Shown piece by piece: positions 46,870 through 50,146 of a DNA stretch of 50,146 nucleotides; the first letter of the stretch is position 1; each line of letters starts with the position of its first letter. The position numbers were made by a program, and so were the translations under genes. The notes below the pieces were generated by a model. The model worked only from the letters and a program-made list of their open reading frames with translations, did no database searches and was not told the DNA's origin. Where the stretch lies: positions 11,332 to 61,477 of the forward strand of contig NW_003157235.1 in NCBI RefSeq assembly GCF_000003605.2. Reading direction: 5' to 3'. Source of the stretch: Saccoglossus kowalevskii. Its lineage: Eukaryota; Hemichordata; Enteropneusta; Harrimaniidae.

Positions 46870-48596
46870 ATGTTTGTAACACACTCATTTTTGGGTTTGA
46901 TTATGTTGGTGGTTACATCTAACGCTCAACTGCATCCTGGACGCCCTGATGATGGCACGTGCGTGGATTGTACTGATGTCATGTACATAGATGGAGTATG
47001 GCATAGTGTGTGCACCGAAGACTTCACCTGCCCCACTGGTTTTGAAGATATTGAAAATCAAATAGAAGGGAAAAACGCTTCGTATCACGGTGTATATTAC
47101 GAAGGAGTTTCACAATTCCTTCCTGGGACAAAACATTTCCAGTATAATGCAATACTCGCATCACAGATTGGCGGTATGAAAGAGGGCGACCCAGTATGTT
47201 ATAATTATCAATCATTTTTTTATTGGGTTGATTGTGATATCATTTTATTTAAGTCTAACATTCTTGACGTATTACACAAACTAAATAATTGTATGTATAT
47301 CGCAGTAATTTTATAGGTCAATGGTGATATTTAAATACACAATTGAAGGCATTTGTGCGTGACATAAACACTGAAGTTTTTCACGAGCCAACGTGTATGC
47401 ACGTTGAAACAATTGTCTTTGTGCGGAATCGTTTCGCTCATTTCGGGTTAAAACTGACAATGAGTTTCCTGAGTGACACTATATATCATACAAATTAGTT
47501 CCGTAAATTTTAATATTATGGCTTATAACCGTTCTGGTATTTTCGGTCTGTTCTACATTCATTTGTCAAACAAAATCAAAGCATAAATATAATTTATATA
47601 TATTTGTTTCGTAGGGAGAGCAAACATTACCAATTGACCATTGCCAACAATGTGAGGTCGATGTAGGAGACGATTGGTGTCGAGTTGCTTGTAAGAGTGT
47701 GGTGAGTATTTGGTGATGATATATCTGATGATAATTATACTATTTATATTAAACTAAACACCGAAATACACTGAAATAAGTATCAATATATTCACATGAG
47801 GTGTTATGTTGTTATTGTTTTTGTTTTTTTGAATTCGCAATACAATGTTATATTTTGAATTCGGGGACACCCATATAAAAAGGTTATAAGAAGGAATCTT
47901 TGTCAAAAAATGCAGATGAGAATTGCTTCTCGTTAAAATTTACATATATTTAAATGTAGAAAATCGTTGTTGTTTTCGTATAATATATTAAATGAATCGG
48001 TATGGATTATTATTATGCATATACGGTATAAATAAGGTCTTATTCATTATATTTTGAATAGGTAAACATTACGCACGATATAAACTAAAATCATAGCAGT
48101 GTTGATGTTTGTGTTAATGTAATAACTACCTCCATTATGTTCAAACTAACTTTAGTTTGTGCTCGCAATTTTGCAAACTGGTCTATTTTTTATTATACAT
48201 TCTCATTTATCAATTTGTGGTCTTAAAATGTTATTAAAACACAACATGGTCGGGTTTTTTAAAGTGCGATAACAATTACATAGATCTGGTTTAACAGAAC
48301 TATATTTTTCGTATTTAGCGTCTCGTAAACCGTATTTTTTTCGAAAAAAAAACATGAGGGTTTGTCCATTGTCCAATTGTGTCTTCTAATTACGTGAATA
48401 ATTTTGTTTTTACATGTAGGAATGTGTATCGTTTTTCGCTAAGCACCTTCAATTTAAATCACAAGTCCCCAAGGAAGATACAACGAGAGACAGAATCTGT
48501 TTGGTTCGCAGAAACGACGAGTTTACTATCTATACTTGTCGCTTTTTTTCTGACGATCCTAATTTTATTGATCATATTATTCAAGCAAGTTCGTAA
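46870..48596 (+). CDS. Secreted cysteine-rich protein, family unrecognised
   Basis: Three coding exons, 46870-47193, 47615-47701 and 48420-48596, all in phase 0, give 195 aa. Donors are CCA|GTATGT and GTG|GTGAGT. Acceptors are TTTCGTAG and TACATGTAG. Residues 1-19 form a typical signal peptide, with likely cleavage after TSNA. The mature part has 11 cysteines. Cys 31, 34, 48 and 54 with Trp44 form a C-x2-C ... W-x3-C-x5-C module. Cys 118, 121, 134 and 139 with Trp129 repeat it (W-x4-C-x4-C), plus Cys130. Cys 164 and 177 lie in the C-terminal tail. There is one N-glycosylation sequon (NAS, residue 69). No known domain was recognised and no function is proposed. If intron 1 were retained the frame would run to 47316 (148 aa). 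Frame agreement over three exons and the repeated module favour the spliced form. Confidence 0.6.
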
Positions 48597-48663
48597 AATA
48601 AGAACGCATATTTGAATCTGCATCACGATGTAGCATGATTAGAAGTGATAAAAATCAGTAAAA

Positions 48664-48669
48664 ATAAAA
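48664..48669 (+). terminator. Poly(A) signal AATAAA of the cysteine-rich gene
   Basis: Canonical hexamer 68 bp after the stop at 48594-48596. Confidence 0.5.
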
Positions 48670-48699
48670 TACTAGTGGTTTAGTTAACTTTATGTTAAG

Positions 48700-50146
48700 A
48701 TCTGTGAAATATATATAATGTTATGGCATTACAATGTGGTTATTGTATTTATTACTTCAGCCCTGCGTATATGGGTGAGTGTCTGTGTTGATGATTTACG
48801 CTTTTCTTATGAGTACATGTATAGTGGCATACAATTTTCATATGGATTCAGGATTTATTGTTTACACAATCACTTAGTAAATAAAAATGAAATGATTAGC
48901 AATCTTCCTATGAATAGTGGTTAATACTCTTCATATACATCACATATATTATATATTCATATAGACTAATAAAGTGGTGTACAATCATCATGTCAATATG
49001 AACACATTGGAATATAATAACACTGGTGTAGAGATGTCATGCGGGGCGGGCGGGGCTTCCGATGCGGGATGGGATTCAATCTCAATATAAATGCAAGTGA
49101 AGCAGAAAGCAGTAATTATTATGATAGAAATGTAGTGGTTCATAAGCCCCATATGAATAAATGCTGGTGTCCTTGGTTCCCGGTATTATGATGAGCTATC
49201 AAATATGCGGCGATATAATACCCCCTCCGTACGCAGACGAAATTGGAACGTCTTTAAACCAGAGCAAGTTTCCAAGATAATAGCAGACTCGAAACTGTTG
49301 TAGTGATACGAAATTTCAATATGAATTTAGAAAAATTTCACGCAATATGATAATAGATAATAGATAATATAGATGAGGATGTGGAAGTTCATATGGACAC
49401 AATTATGGTTGATTGCAATTTCAATCTCAAAAACAAGTATGATGCTATGTAATATGAATATAAGATTAGTGAAGGGGCGAGCAGTCTCGTTCTGCGAGTC
49501 TCGCTACGAATTATAGGAAATACGTTGATCGTAGTCAAAATAAGTCCGGCTATTCATCCTCTGATAATTTATAAGTGTAACAAAGGGTAGTATTTTGCTT
49601 AATATTGTTAGGGTTGGCTTCATGGCATCATCGTGAACTGGTTCTTGTAAATGAATTTCTTGCATGGCTACTACTACATTAAAAACGGCATTGAAACATA
49701 TTCAGAAATATATTATGAGTAAATCATAGCGGAATGCATATGCACTCCAATGATTATAACCGATTACACACGAATATTACAGAAACTTCTGAAGACACCC
49801 ATTCATTGTCACAATTCCTTCCAATAAATGTGCAGTTATTAAAACGTATTTAATGAAAATAAAGCACATTGTAAACACACAAAATTACACTATTTCAAAA
49901 TAAAATAATAAGTGTTTTACAGGGACATAAATGTGACATTAAAGTGTTTATTGATATGACATTTATGGACTGATGTATCCAACTTCATGCAAGCAGTATT
50001 AACAAAATTGAGTTAAAAGTCTGGGGATTCGTAAATAAACATCATGATATATTTGCCTACTAGACAATCAACGAAAGTGGCGTAATTCAATGAAGAATGA
50101 GATGGTCAAGACATTTCATTCCTTTCAGCAGCAATATGTCAGTTGT
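48700..50146. other. Right-end non-coding stretch
   Basis: No gene is recognised. It contains one G-run cluster (49043-49073) with G-quadruplex potential and a small inverted repeat at about 49475-49505 (GCGAG ... CTCGC). A 68-codon open frame (48718-48924) has no family resemblance. Confidence 0.5.
49043..49073 (+). other. Putative G-quadruplex motif
   Basis: Five G-runs (GGGG-C-GGG-C-GGGG-N10-GGG-AT-GGG) stand out in an AT-rich region. The first three are separated by single bases. No gene lies beside it in the window. Confidence 0.5.

Noticed and set aside
1-50146. CRISPR arrays, operons, rRNA genes, bacterial origins
   Set aside because: None seen; repeats are either segmental duplications, microsatellites or transposon ends, and gene structure is eukaryotic.

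Overview
The window reads as nuclear DNA of an AT-rich invertebrate animal. Coding exons are short and separated by AT-rich introns with GT-AG or GC-AG borders. Poly(A) hexamers follow the genes, transposon relics are common, and there are no operons or bacterial ribosome sites. A histamine N-methyltransferase (HNMT)-like family, animal-type GT31 glycosyltransferases and an animal Mutator-like transposase fit a marine bilaterian. A hemichordate or another lineage with expanded HNMT-like genes is plausible, but the species is a guess.

Layout, left to right. A short TTAA-flanked MITE (1.4-1.7 kb) lies just upstream of the first GT31 gene (1.83-2.92 kb, + strand, intronless CDS). An LTR-like non-coding stretch follows (4.6-5.6 kb). 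Then comes an array of three related units on the + strand, each derived from an HNMT-like gene. Unit A (about 6.4-14.1 kb) is a decayed copy with one nonsense codon and one frameshift. Unit B (about 20.9-30.9 kb) is the intact copy, with three coding exons giving 284 aa. Unit C (about 30.9-34.5 kb) keeps only the last coding exon, broken by two adjacent stops. Between A and B sits a spliced but broken Mutator-like transposase gene (17.0-19.6 kb, - strand) beside a 61-bp-arm foldback. After the array there is an orphan copy of the GT31 3' flank (36.2-36.6 kb), a TA-flanked MITE (38.1-38.7 kb), a broken YqaJ-type nuclease relic (39.2-39.8 kb, - strand), and a second intact GT31 gene (41.2-42.3 kb).

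The last 5 kb hold a probable unrecognised secreted cysteine-rich protein (195 aa, three phase-0 coding exons, 46.87-48.60 kb). Its possible promoter at 45.0-45.45 kb has a TCTCGCGAGA palindrome, a dense cluster of nuclear-receptor half-sites and a consensus splice donor.

How the genes relate: nothing ties them into one pathway. The GT31 enzymes should act in the Golgi, the HNMT-like enzyme in the cytosol, and the cysteine-rich protein outside the cell. The main story is repeated local duplication followed by decay. One gene copy of three survives, while both GT31 genes keep intact active-site motifs. All exon joins are my own reading of frames and splice sites; no transcript data were available.
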